Positions 20,964-29,010 of a stretch of DNA of 64,000 bases are shown here, piece after piece. A model generated the notes under the pieces. It did not search any database, was not told the DNA's origin, and saw only the letters and a list, made by a program, of their open reading frames with translations. Source of the stretch: Fidelibacterota bacterium. GTDB taxonomy: Bacteria > Pseudomonadota > Alphaproteobacteria > Rhodospirillales > Rhodospirillaceae. Every line of letters starts with the position of its first letter. The first letter of the stretch is position 1. The DNA lies in the NCBI GenBank assembly GCA_947476275.1, contig CANJPQ010000011.1:62001-126000 (forward strand). Reading direction: 5' to 3'. The translations under genes were made by a program, and so were the position numbers.

Positions 20964-22120
20964 GCGAATTGGGTTTCAACGCCCGCCTGCGACGCGGCGA
21001 CATGAACGCCAGCGAAAAACTGTGGCAGGTGTCCTGGTCCCTGGTGCTGTGGCTGTGCTGCATCTTCGCCTTCGGCTTTGCGATGCTGTACTCCGCCGCT
21101 GGCGGCAAGCTGATGCCCTGGGCGGAACCGCAGGCCGCGCGCTTCGTTATCGGCATCGCGATGATGCTGGGCGTGGCCGTGCTCGATATCCGCTCCGTGA
21201 TGCGCTTCGCCTACGTGTTCTACTTCATCACCATCGTGCTGCTGGTGGCGGTGGACATCAAAGGCGTGATCGGCGGCGGCGCCCAGCGCTGGATCGATCT
21301 CGGCATCATCAACTTGCAGCCGTCGGAACTGGCCAAGCCCGCAATCGTGCTGGCGCTGGCGCGCTATTTCCACGGCCGCAATCTTGAAGACATCGCCTCG
21401 CCGCTCGCGCTTCTGGCGCCGCTCACGCTGGTGCTGCTGCCGGTCGGCCTGGTCATCAAGCAGCCCGACCTCGGCACCGCGCTGGTGATCCTCATGGTGT
21501 CGGCCGCCACATTCTTTATGGCCGGCGTGCGCATGTGGAAGTTCATTACCGTGGGCATCGCCGGCTTGGCGGCCATGTTCCCGGCTTGGGCGATGCTGCA
21601 TGAGTACCAGCGCGACCGGATCCGCATCTTCATGGACCCGGAGCGCGACCCCCTCGGCACCGGCTACCACATCCTGCAATCCAAGATCGCGCTCGGCTCG
21701 GGCGGCCTGTTCGGGAAGGGCTTCATGGAGGGCACCCAAAGCCACCTGAGCTTCCTGCCCGAACGCCAGACCGACTTCATCTTCACCATGCTGGCGGAAG
21801 AGCTCGGCATGGTCGGCGGGCTCACCCTGCTGGCGCTGTACGCCATGATCCTGATCTACGGCTACGCCATCGCCTTCCGCTGCCGCTACCAGTTCGGGCG
21901 CCTGGTCGCCGTGGGCATCACCACCACGTTCTTCCTCTACTTCTTCATCAACATCGCCATGGTCATGGGCCTGATCCCGGTCGTCGGCGTGCCCCTGCCG
22001 CTGATCTCCTACGGCGGCACGGCTTTGCTCACCCTGATGTTCTGCATGGGCCTCCTGATGAACGTCTGGGTTCACCGTGACGTCCAGATGGCCATGCGCG
22101 GCGGATTCGGGGACTTCTAG
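20960..22120 (+). CDS. rodA: peptidoglycan glycosyltransferase RodA (SEDS family)
   Basis: Polymerises lipid II into glycan strands together with PBP2. The 386-residue protein has ten membrane segments and the SEDS hallmarks GVIGGGAQRWIDLGIINLQPSELAK (split around residues 100-125), the catalytic-region QPDLGTALVILMVSA (about 166-180), FLPERQTDFIFTMLAEELG (about 264-282) and GVPLPLISYGGTAL near the C-terminus. Length and order are normal. It is the last gene of the mre operon and starts four bases before the mrdA stop (ATGA overlap). About 140 bp separate it from tRNA-Lys. Confidence 0.95.
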   Translation: MSELGFNARLRRGDMNASEKLWQVSWSLVLWLCCIFAFGFAMLYSAAGGKLMPWAEPQAARFVIGIAMMLGVAVLDIRSVMRFAYVFYFITIVLLVAVDIKGVIGGGAQRWIDLGIINLQPSELAKPAIVLALARYFHGRNLEDIASPLALLAPLTLVLLPVGLVIKQPDLGTALVILMVSAATFFMAGVRMWKFITVGIAGLAAMFPAWAMLHEYQRDRIRIFMDPERDPLGTGYHILQSKIALGSGGLFGKGFMEGTQSHLSFLPERQTDFIFTMLAEELGMVGGLTLLALYAMILIYGYAIAFRCRYQFGRLVAVGITTTFFLYFFINIAMVMGLIPVVGVPLPLISYGGTALLTLMFCMGLLMNVWVHRDVQMAMRGGFGDF

Positions 22121-22262
22121 GCCGCCCCGAAACCCGCCTAGCCCCTTGGGGTACCGAAGTTTTCCACAGCCCGTCGCGTGCTTGTCACGGCCGGTTTGAC
22201 CCTCTATAAGGGCCGCCTTCCCAAGGGAAACCCGCCGGTCGCAAGCGCGGGCACCCTCACGG

Positions 22263-22339
<77 letters not shown>

Positions 22340-22430
22340 CTCTCAGGTCCATATCTCCGAGTCTTATCAAGTAGTTAGGGCGACACAGTTGGTGGCGGCC
22401 TCTTCGCCTCGGCTAAGTCATAAGCCGTTT

Positions 22431-22450
22431 GGGTAACAAACGGGGTAACA
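22431..22450 (+). repeat. paired GGGTAACA site, left end of element 1
   Basis: GGGTAACA occurs twice, 12 bp apart, about 90 bp inside attL. The same paired arrangement recurs at 24375-24392 (minus), 27020-27038 and 45254-45272. The position near the att site suggests an integrase or excisionase arm-type site. Confidence 0.55.
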
Positions 22451-22608
22451 GGCGCTGATCAAGCGCGGTGGGTCGCCGAGTAATCTTCCGTTTGGGGATA
22501 ATGAGTTCGCGCGGTCGACCCTCGCGCTCTTGGCCTTACGCGGCGCTGAGCGACTGTCAAGGCGCACTCGGCAGATCAGGCAGCCAAGGCAATAAAAAGC
22601 CGCTTGGC

Positions 22609-22845
22609 CTAAGCCTTGCGCGCGCTGCGACGGTTCGCGGGAGCCTTAAGCATGTCCGAAGGGGCGACCCCCAGCTCGCGAGCGAGCCTCTCAAGTACGT
22701 CCACGCTGGCGGCATAAACGCTGCGTTCGATGGCGCTGATGTATGTGCGATCCAGTTCGGCTCGATCAGCCAACTCCTCTTGCGACAGCCCCAACTCGTG
22801 CCGCCGCTTCCTCAAGTTCAGCGCCAATACCTCTCGGATCGACAT
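22609..22845 (-). CDS. Xre-type transcription regulator
   Basis: A 78-residue single-domain DNA-binding protein. MSIREVLALNLRKRRHELGL leads into the helix-turn-helix LSQEELADRAELDRTYISAIER (about residues 20-41), the Cro/C1/Xre pattern, followed by SVDVLERLARELGVAPSDML. The C-terminal ANRRSARKA is basic. It is the first gene inside element 1 and is transcribed towards attL, divergent from the GIY-YIG gene 80 bp away, so it may control that gene or the element. The family also includes antitoxins and restriction-modification controller proteins; nothing here decides between them. Confidence 0.85.
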   Translation of the reverse strand: MSIREVLALNLRKRRHELGLSQEELADRAELDRTYISAIERSVYAASVDVLERLARELGVAPSDMLKAPANRRSARKA

Positions 22846-22924
22846 GCCTCACAGGGCACATCGTTGTAGAGTATTTCACCACGGAGTATTCTCGACATTC
22901 ATCGCGCTGCCGAGTTGGGTGTGG

Positions 22925-23314
22925 ATGCCAACCTTTCAAATTCATTTATCGGAAATGGAGGCGTGGTCAGGGGGAGAGCATGTGCCCGATACACCTGGCG
23001 TCTACGTCATTGCCAAGGGCAATCCCGACGACAAAATCTATATCGGTAAGACTTGGGGCGGAGACGGCCTTCGTGGACGACTGCGAGCGTTTCATCGATC
23101 AGCGAAAACAGGGGAGAAGGGTCACGCTGGAGGCGTCACCTATCACAACCTATATGGTGCCACTGTTGATGATTTACTCATCGCCTATCACTCGTCGCGA
23201 GTCATTCGCGACGATCTAGTGATCCTCAGTTCATACATCCTGTACGTGGAGCGCGCGCTGATTTGGGAGCATGTTGAACTGCATGGTCGGCTGCCTGCCT
23301 GCAATTCCGAATAG
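22925..23314 (+). CDS. GIY-YIG domain protein
   Basis: A 129-residue protein built around a GIY-YIG nuclease-type core: PGVYVIAKGN (the GIY strand, as GVY), DKIYIGKTWGG (the YIG strand) and GLRGRLRAFHRSAKTGEKGHAGG, with the conserved Arg of the family in the following helix. I start at ATG 22925 (MPTFQIHLSEMEAW); the frame is open further left but there it overlaps the divergent regulator gene and shows no family features. GIY-YIG proteins act in DNA cleavage in repair, homing or restriction. The short size and lack of another domain leave the target unknown. Position beside a Xre regulator at the element end suggests it is cargo. Confidence 0.65.
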   Translation: MPTFQIHLSEMEAWSGGEHVPDTPGVYVIAKGNPDDKIYIGKTWGGDGLRGRLRAFHRSAKTGEKGHAGGVTYHNLYGATVDDLLIAYHSSRVIRDDLVILSSYILYVERALIWEHVELHGRLPACNSE

Positions 23315-23387
23315 GAAACTCCCTGACGAAAGAGTTGCCTCATCTTAAACGAAGTCGGAAGAGCCACAGCAGTAACCAGAGAAACAG

Positions 23388-24338
23388 ATGATCATTACCA
23401 GGCGACAGCTAGGAACGTATGGCCTCGCGCTTGCCGCAAACATCGCAACTATACCGCCGTCGTTTGCAAATCAGACCGATACCTTCGCAGACATTTTGTC
23501 CCACGCGAAAGTTGATCTAAATCTTTCGGCGGAATTTCGTCGTGAGATTAACAGACGATTTTGGCTACACGCCCAGGACATCCGTTCCTTCCTCGACGTT
23601 GGGATACGCAGTTCCGCCACGCCGCTTGGGCTCTTCAAAGTCATCAGTAGAATTTGGGATTGTGACCGCAGCGAAGAGCAATACCCCATCCAAGCAATAG
23701 GGAACGCTGACGCGCGCCTTGAAATGTTTGATCGACCGACAGCAGCTATGCGCTATGGCCATGTATTTCGAAATTTCGATGGCATCTGGCACGGAACGAG
23801 TCGTCTAGGCGTTCGCATATTCTGGAAGTCAGGCAAGCGTATCGTCCACGTCGAGGGCTTCGATGCGGACGTGGACGACCATACGCGGAGAGAAATAGCT
23901 CAAGCAGTTGCCGCCCTCCGTCCAATTCGCACCAGACGCGACGAGGATCGAGCGTCTGACTTCATCGAAAAGCAGGTTCAGTGGACCGAGGCCAATATTC
24001 CCCGTTCCCTGCGACAACTGTTCGCGGATCTTGTCGCTGCGATCCCCAATTCCGCGTCCGAACGCAGTTTGGATATCGGTGAAGATACTCCACTCATCAT
24101 TTCCGAGGTGGCGTCGCAGAAGGTAATACTGTGCACGATCGCGCCGAATATGAGTCTCGATGAACAAGGGTTCCGCTTCTTGATTGATGGTGGATTTCGG
24201 GAGCGAGGCATCAACTATGAGCGGACGTTCTCGGCGCGGACGCGCGAGGAAATCGGCAAATACGCTGACTTCGTGTTAGCTGCGCTATCGGCGGTATTTT
24301 CATACTCGCTGCTGGAGAACACGCCGACCGTGGTTTAG
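23388..24338 (+). CDS. exported protein of unknown function, Tat-type signal
   Basis: I do not recognise a family. The 316-residue product begins MIITRRQLGTYGLALAANIA, a twin-arginine pattern followed by a mildly hydrophobic stretch and a SFA-type cleavage site near residue 27, so Tat-dependent export is likely. The rest is mixed, with several charged helices (FRREINRRFWLHAQDIR, RDEDRASDFIEKQVQW) and a strand-rich middle (RLGVRIFWKSGKRIVHVEGFDADVDD). It has no neighbour in the same direction closer than fliG (240 bp). Composition is lower in GC than fliG. It is probably element cargo. Confidence 0.55.
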   Translation: MIITRRQLGTYGLALAANIATIPPSFANQTDTFADILSHAKVDLNLSAEFRREINRRFWLHAQDIRSFLDVGIRSSATPLGLFKVISRIWDCDRSEEQYPIQAIGNADARLEMFDRPTAAMRYGHVFRNFDGIWHGTSRLGVRIFWKSGKRIVHVEGFDADVDDHTRREIAQAVAALRPIRTRRDEDRASDFIEKQVQWTEANIPRSLRQLFADLVAAIPNSASERSLDIGEDTPLIISEVASQKVILCTIAPNMSLDEQGFRFLIDGGFRERGINYERTFSARTREEIGKYADFVLAALSAVFSYSLLENTPTVV

Positions 24339-24374
24339 CTCGGCGGCGTCCCCCCGGTCGCTAAATCAGAGTTT

Positions 24375-24392
24375 GGTACCCCGGTGTTACCC
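24375..24392 (-). repeat. paired GGGTAAC-type site left of fliG (inverted)
   Basis: On the minus strand this reads GGGTAACACCGGGGTACC, nearly the same as GGGTAACACCGGGGTCAC at 45254-45271 beside the integrase. Repeat spacing is 11 bp. It lies about 185 bp before fliG. Confidence 0.5.
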
Positions 24393-24464
24393 AGTCGGCA
24401 GGTTGTCCTCGATATCTGCTTGCGATGATTGGAATGTCTTCATAGGAGGCACTGCAGTGAGAGC

Positions 24465-24497
24465 GGGCGGGGGTTGGTTCACGGTGAGGCGTTAAAG
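24465..24497 (+). promoter_or_regulatory. motif before fliG shared with the mreB upstream region
   Basis: GCGGGCGGGGGTTGGTTC then, after a gap, GAGGCGTTAA matches 16081-16113 at about 24 of 33 positions, with the strongest agreement in TGGTTC and GGCGTTAA. It lies about 80 bp before the fliG start, a reasonable distance for a promoter or regulator site. What binds is unknown. Confidence 0.35.
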
Positions 24498-24578
24498 TCT
24501 TCTTCACCTCTCTGCCGCACCTTTCATCCTTGCCGTAATCCTGCAAAAAGCGGGCGGCAACCCCGAACGTAGGGCGCC

Positions 24579-25598
24579 ATGGCCAAGATTAAAGAAGACT
24601 ACCGGAGTCTCACGGGTCCTCAGCGCGCGTCGATGATGCTGCTGTGCTTGCCGCCTGAGCAATCGGGCAAGCTGATTGCCATGATGGAAGACGACGAGAT
24701 CAAGGAAGTGTCCCAGATCATGTCGAACCTCGGCACCGTCAGCGCCAACCTGCTGGAGCGGCTGTTCGTCGATTTCGCCGACGCGATCTCAAACACCGGC
24801 TCCCTGATCGGCAGCAGCCAGACCACCGAGCGTCTGCTGTTGCAGAGTCTAGACAAGGATCGCGTCGCCAAGATCATGGAAGAAATCCGCGGCCCGTCGG
24901 GTCGCACCATGTGGGACAAGCTCGCCAACGTGCACGAGCAGGTTCTGTCGAACTACCTGAAGAACGAATACCCGCAGACCGTCGGCGTGATCTTGTCGAA
25001 GATCAAGCCCGATCACTCCTCGCGCGTGCTGGCATTGCTGCCGGAAGGCTTCGCGATGGAAGTGGTGATGCGCATGCTGCACATGGAAGCGGTGCAGAAA
25101 GAAGTGCTGGAAAGCGTCGAGAAGACGCTGCGCACGGAATTTATGTCCAACCTGGCGCGCACGGCGCGGGTGGACAGCCACGAACTCATGGCCGAGATCT
25201 TCAACAGTCTCGACCGCAACACGGAAGCGCGTTTCCTCACCGCGCTGGAAGAACGCAACCGCGAGTCTGCGGAGAAGATCCGCGCCCTCATGTTCACCTT
25301 CGAGGATCTTATTCGCCTCGATGCCGCCGGCGCGCAGACCCTGCTGCGCCATGCGGAGAAGGAAAAGCTGGCGCTCGCCCTCAAAGGCGCGTCCGAGCCG
25401 ATCAAAGACCTGTTCTTCCAGAACATGTCCGAGCGTGCCGGCAAGATGCTCAAAGACGACATGGAAGGCCTGGGTCCGGTGCGCCTCAAAGACGTCGAAG
25501 AAGCGCAGAACATCATCGTCGCCCTCACCAAAGAACTGTCGAACTCCGGCCAGATCACGATCTCCGAAGGCAAGGACGAGACGGCGATGGTGTATTAG
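24579..25598 (+). CDS. fliG: flagellar motor switch protein FliG, orphan
   Basis: Part of the C-ring that couples the flagellar MS ring to torque from the MotA stator and sets rotation direction. The 339-residue protein is full length: N-terminal domain (LTGPQRASMMLLCLPPEQSGKL), the middle domain with EYPQTVGVILSKIKPDHSSRVLALLPEG (containing the EHPQ-like motif), and the C-terminal domain with MFTFEDLIRLDAAGAQTLL, where MFxFEDL/I and the charged helix contact MotA. It has strong GC-rich codon use, unlike its neighbours. No other flagellar gene is near; fliG normally sits with fliF and fliN. It lies within the att-bounded element between two paired GGGTAAC sites. It could be a chromosomal gene trapped between two integration events or a second copy. 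Confidence 0.95.
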   Translation: MAKIKEDYRSLTGPQRASMMLLCLPPEQSGKLIAMMEDDEIKEVSQIMSNLGTVSANLLERLFVDFADAISNTGSLIGSSQTTERLLLQSLDKDRVAKIMEEIRGPSGRTMWDKLANVHEQVLSNYLKNEYPQTVGVILSKIKPDHSSRVLALLPEGFAMEVVMRMLHMEAVQKEVLESVEKTLRTEFMSNLARTARVDSHELMAEIFNSLDRNTEARFLTALEERNRESAEKIRALMFTFEDLIRLDAAGAQTLLRHAEKEKLALALKGASEPIKDLFFQNMSERAGKMLKDDMEGLGPVRLKDVEEAQNIIVALTKELSNSGQITISEGKDETAMVY

Positions 25599-25905
25599 GC
25601 GCCAGGCATTCCTTTTTTATTCGCGGCGCCAGACAGGCATAACGAGCGTGTGGGGACCCCACCACAATTCGATATAGTGTCAGCACATCAATCGATTGAG
25701 CAGCCCTTGCAGAGGTGGTCCGTTTGGGTGCCGATCCCCAGCCCATGCTCTAAACTAACATTCCACACGAACCACTCAGCGGGGGCCGGTCAATGCCGCA
25801 GCAGCCTACTGGCAATTGTCCACAAGCCATTGTCTGCTCGTGCGATCTTGGTCTCGGTGTTCTTCGGTTCATGACACCGCCGGGGTCAGTCAAGGAGTTC
25901 TCTTC
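25599..25905. other. spacer after fliG
   Basis: No convincing gene in 307 bp. A direct repeat GGCGCCAG(A/G)CA flanks a TTTTTTATT run just after the fliG stop (25599-25640), which may be a weak terminator region. Confidence 0.4.
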
Positions 25906-25983
25906 ATGAAGATCATCCGCGATCCTAACGGCGGGGCTTTCAGAGTTGAAATGACCGACGTGTTTGCCGACGATGCCTCGTAA
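25906..25983 (+). CDS. possible 25-residue peptide
   Basis: ATG 25906 follows a good AAGGAG by 8 nt and opens MKIIRDPNGGAFRVEMTDVF, ending at TAA 25981-25983. It precedes the gene at 26016 by 32 bp and could be translated with it. Too short to assign; given only because of the clear ribosome-binding site. Confidence 0.3.
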   Translation: MKIIRDPNGGAFRVEMTDVFADDAS

Positions 25984-26015
25984 TTTCGACTCGTCGCGAA
26001 CAAGAGCAGCAGAAC

Positions 26016-26258
26016 ATGAGCAAGAACGCGATCACCATTGAGCAATTGAACATCGCCTGCCGCCACGTTGTTGAGCTTATGGAGGCAGGCATGACGGAAA
26101 ACCTAGCAATTCGCAGTTTGGAACTCTTTGCCAACGCCTATGCGAAGTATCGTGTCCTAAGACACGTCAATCCCGATCATGCCGACCAATATGCGCTTTG
26201 GTCCAAGGCTGCCAAAAAGGCGAAAGCCTCTAAAGTTGGCGTTGGCTATGGGCAGTAA
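26016..26258 (+). CDS. small protein of unknown function
   Basis: An 80-residue, mainly helical protein: MSKNAITIEQLNIACRHVVE, then MTENLAIRSLELFANAYAKY and a basic tail with AKKAKASKV. The alternating pattern of hydrophobic and charged residues looks like a real coding sequence, and AACAAGAGCAGCAGAAC before ATG 26016 offers a weak ribosome-binding site. No family is recognised. It lies in the loose region between fliG and the ParA unit, with no near partner except the possible peptide upstream. Confidence 0.45.
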   Translation: MSKNAITIEQLNIACRHVVELMEAGMTENLAIRSLELFANAYAKYRVLRHVNPDHADQYALWSKAAKKAKASKVGVGYGQ

Positions 26259-26555
26259 CTGCGGGTCGAGCACGGGACACCAAGGCGGCACTTCGCGCGG
26301 CTTGTACTCGATCGCTTCAAAAGATCGGGACTGTCCAAGCGATGGATCGACAATCTTTGTAGACGGAAGTGGGCCGTCGCTGTGATCACCCATGAGGAAG
26401 ATGCGCGACTTAGCAAAGGGTTGCGTTCAAAACTCTTCGCGAGTCCGCAGGAAAGGTGGGCTTCCGCGAAGATAGTGTTTTAGAAAACCCAAGCGCACGC
26501 CCACGAACGCACCGCTCGGACCATTAGAGTTTTCTAAATTCTGCAAGAGAGATCG
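26259..26555. other. stretch with no supported gene
   Basis: About 300 bp without a convincing reading frame. A pair GTTTTAGAAAA (26468-26478) and TTTTCTAAA (26530-26538) form a short inverted repeat of AT-rich sequence shortly before the next gene, possibly promoter DNA. Confidence 0.3.
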
Positions 26556-26879
26556 ATGATGCCTAAAACGGTGCGATTAATTTTAGCATTGTTTCCGCTT
26601 GTCGGGGTGCTCATCTCGTCGACAACGCCATCGCACGCAACCCTTTTTAAGGATGAGGCGAGAATTGAGGCGGCAAGGGCCGCTCTAGCTAATGCCCGGG
26701 ATCGCAGAGCGTTTGCTGGAAGACGAATTGAGCAGTTACGTGCAGAAAGAGAGGAGGCTTTAGAGCGAGTGCGAACTCAATACGGGCTCGCAATATTGAA
26801 CGCGGGCGACGAGCTAGAATTAGCAAAGAAGGCATACGACAACGCGGAACGTGCCCTCAAAGAGGCGACCAAGGATTAG
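26556..26879 (+). CDS. small exported coiled-coil protein
   Basis: A 107-residue protein with a clear Sec signal peptide (MMPKTVRLILALFPLVGVLI, cleavage likely near SHA-TL at residue 30). The mature part is one long amphipathic helix rich in Ala, Arg and Glu (EARIEAARAALANARDRRAF onwards), with heptad spacing typical of a coiled coil and no cysteines. GCAAGAGAG 8 nt before ATG 26556 supports the start. No family is recognised, and such sequences are too low in complexity for assignment. It stands alone between spacers. Confidence 0.5.
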   Translation: MMPKTVRLILALFPLVGVLISSTTPSHATLFKDEARIEAARAALANARDRRAFAGRRIEQLRAEREEALERVRTQYGLAILNAGDELELAKKAYDNAERALKEATKD

Positions 26880-27437
26880 ATGGTACCGATCTATTGTTCC
26901 GCTACGAATTGCCAGCCGTCATAAAGCCCTCCCACCACGGACGCGCTGATGTTCGATCAGTGCGTCTTGGATGGATTTCCCAACAATTCTAACCCAATAC
27001 GGCGACACCAACTTCTAGTGGGTAACTGCGGGGTAATTTCGAGGGGGACGACCCTGCCGTTGGGCCGCCGTGGAAGCGTTGATTTGAAATCAGCGTGCTT
27101 CCCGGCATGCGTCATGCATATCAATCTCCTGCGCAAGCTTTAGCGTTTGTGGGGACGGGCTGAGGTAACGCCGTATCAATGTTACGCAGCGAAGTCAGCA
27201 AAACGCCGCCTGAGTTCGGTCTTGCGCTACAGTACTGCCTCCGGGCGCGAGTCTGATGTTGAGGATTGCGCCCAAAATACCCCCTTTTCTCGTATTCTCA
27301 TGCTGCAGGATCGGATGCCAACGGGTAACTCCGAATAAGACGATCAGTGCAAAAGGCGAGGCGCCCCGGCCTGTCTCCATGATCGGTGGTTTCAGTACAT
27401 CTTGTCCGCAATCAAGCTGACGTTGTAGTGTCCGGGA
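26880..27437. other. spacer holding a paired GGGTAAC site
   Basis: No convincing gene in 558 bp. It contains the paired site at 27020-27038, a single GGGTAACT near 27324, and a short hairpin with a TTTGAAA loop near 27078-27095 that resembles an anticodon arm but has no tRNA around it. Confidence 0.4.
27020..27038 (+). repeat. paired GGGTAAC-type site right of fliG
   Basis: GGGTAACT and GGGTAATT, 11 bp apart (27020-27027 and 27031-27038). Third of four such pairs in element 1 and the most diverged copy. Confidence 0.4.
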
Positions 27438-28004
27438 ATGGGACAGTCAGACAGTCAGAGCGCCGCCGAAGCACTAAACGCCGTCATTGCAGCGCTTGGT
27501 GCCCTCGATGAAGAGTCCCGCCAGCGAGTGCTTCAGGCGGCGCAGACATTTTTTGGCCAGACGAGTTTTAAGCCGTTAGCCTCTACTCTCCGACCCGGGA
27601 CAAGCGAAGGTCTGAAGGGCCTCAGTTTTTCGACAGATCATGCACCAAGTCCAAAGACGTTTCTCATGGAGAAGCAGCCTCAGACAGACGTCGAAAGGGT
27701 TGCCTGCCTTGCCTACTATCTGACTCACTATCGCGACACCCCTCACTTCAAGACGCTCGATCTCGGAAAGCTCAATACTGAAGCCGCGCAGCCGAAATTC
27801 TCCAACTCGACCTATGCCTCTAATAACGCCCTGAAAATGGGCTACCTAGCGCCCGCCACTAAGGGTCAACGACAGCTGAGCGCGGCTGGAGAGCAATTCG
27901 TCACGGCTCTGCCCGATCGCGATGCAGCGCGTAGCGCGATGGCTAAAGCCCGACCGAGACGTCACGCCCGGAAAAAGATTGCTGGAGGTGCGGACGACTC
28001 GTGA
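27438..28004 (+). CDS. unknown protein, first gene of the ParA / alarmone-synthetase unit
   Basis: A 188-residue protein with no family I can name. Its N-terminal 40 residues are helical (ALNAVIAALGALDEESRQRV). A linker follows, and residues about 80-165 (QTDVERVACLAYYLTHYRDT, then LNTEAAQPKF and NNALKMGYLAPATKGQRQLS) read like a winged-helix or similar small DNA- or protein-binding domain. The C-terminus is very basic (RPRRHARKK). Its stop overlaps the GTG start of the parA-like gene, and the third gene follows 8 nt after that, so the three are co-translated. The domain pattern suggests an adaptor or sensor for the ATPase, which is inference. Confidence 0.6.
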   Translation: MGQSDSQSAAEALNAVIAALGALDEESRQRVLQAAQTFFGQTSFKPLASTLRPGTSEGLKGLSFSTDHAPSPKTFLMEKQPQTDVERVACLAYYLTHYRDTPHFKTLDLGKLNTEAAQPKFSNSTYASNNALKMGYLAPATKGQRQLSAAGEQFVTALPDRDAARSAMAKARPRRHARKKIAGGADDS

Positions 28005-29002
28005 CCGCACAAACTGTCCTCACTCGGCCGAGCGCGCGGCGCATTTCGATTTTTAACCACAAGGGAGGTGTCGGCAAGACGACGCTCACCTTCAATGTGG
28101 CTACAGCGGTTGCATCATTGGGAAAGCGAGTTCTTCTGGTCGACTCCGATCCGCAGTGCAATTTGACGGCCTATCTGATCGACGGCGAAGTAGTTGACGA
28201 TCTTCTGGATCATTCGGATGACACAGAGGGGAAAACAATTTGGTCTGCGCTAAAGCCGGTTGCCGAAGCTACGGGCTTAGTACACCAGGTCGCACCAATC
28301 GAGCTACCAAATGGAGGAGTCTTCCTCGTTCCTGGTGACATCAGGCTCTCTGACTTCGAAGCCGAGCTAAACGATTTTTGGGCGCAATGTCTTCAGCGGA
28401 AAGTGAGAGGTTATAACGGCACCACAGCGTTAAGTGGGCTGATAAGCAATCTCTGTCGACAATTTCAAATTGATTTCGTTTTTTACGACTCTGGGCCGAA
28501 TATTGGTCCGTTAAACAGAGCTATATTGCTTGATTGCGACTATTTTGTTGTGCCCGTCGCTTGCGATCTATTTTCTGTGCGCGCATTGAAAACGCTTGGT
28601 CGTACTCTGGCGACATGGATTGCGGAGTGGCAAACGATCCTTAGTCTTGCCCCTGAAGGCACATACCTTCTCCCAGGGCAGCCTAAATTTCTTGGATATA
28701 TACTTCAAAATTTTAGCATGTATCGCGGTGATTTTGCCTCGCAGCACGCAAAATTTCTGCCGATGATTGATCGCGGCATTCGGGAAGATGTGATTGCCGT
28801 TCTCAAGAAAGTTCAGCCAAAGGCACCTGCGATCTCTGGGCCGAAGTTGGGAGAGGTTAAAAATTTTGGGTCTCTTGTTACCGCCTCGCAGCGAGAAGGC
28901 GTCCCTTTGCAAGAGGTGTCAGCAGGGACAAATCAGCAGAGGCAAAGCGCCAAGACCGCCTTTAATGCGATCGCGCAAAGAATTGTCGAGCGGACAGCGT
29001 AG
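28001..29002 (+). CDS. ParA-type ATPase
   Basis: A 333-residue MinD/ParA-superfamily ATPase. The deviant Walker A motif FNHKGGVGKTTLTFNVA (about residues 18-34) with the signature Lys, Walker A' in VLLVDSDPQCNLTAYL (about 44-59) and FVFYDSGPNIGPLNRA (about 163-178) are all present; the Asp in YDSGPN is at the usual place. It starts at GTG 28001, overlapping the previous gene by 4 nt. No ParB gene or parS-like repeats are nearby, so plasmid-type partitioning is unlikely to be its role here. Its partner is the downstream (p)ppGpp-synthetase-like protein, 8 nt away. Membership of a toxin or immune unit is an inference from that pairing. Confidence 0.85.
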   Translation: MTAQTVLTRPSARRISIFNHKGGVGKTTLTFNVATAVASLGKRVLLVDSDPQCNLTAYLIDGEVVDDLLDHSDDTEGKTIWSALKPVAEATGLVHQVAPIELPNGGVFLVPGDIRLSDFEAELNDFWAQCLQRKVRGYNGTTALSGLISNLCRQFQIDFVFYDSGPNIGPLNRAILLDCDYFVVPVACDLFSVRALKTLGRTLATWIAEWQTILSLAPEGTYLLPGQPKFLGYILQNFSMYRGDFASQHAKFLPMIDRGIREDVIAVLKKVQPKAPAISGPKLGEVKNFGSLVTASQREGVPLQEVSAGTNQQRQSAKTAFNAIAQRIVERTA

Positions 29003-29010
29003 GGGCGGTC

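Noticed and set aside
27070-27110. tRNA-Ser-like anticodon arm with TTTGAAA loop
   Set aside because: No acceptor stem, D-arm or T-arm can be formed around it.
28001-29002. Plasmid-type partition locus
   Set aside because: There is a ParA-like ATPase but no ParB gene or iterated centromere repeats beside it; the partner is a RelA/SpoT-type enzyme.
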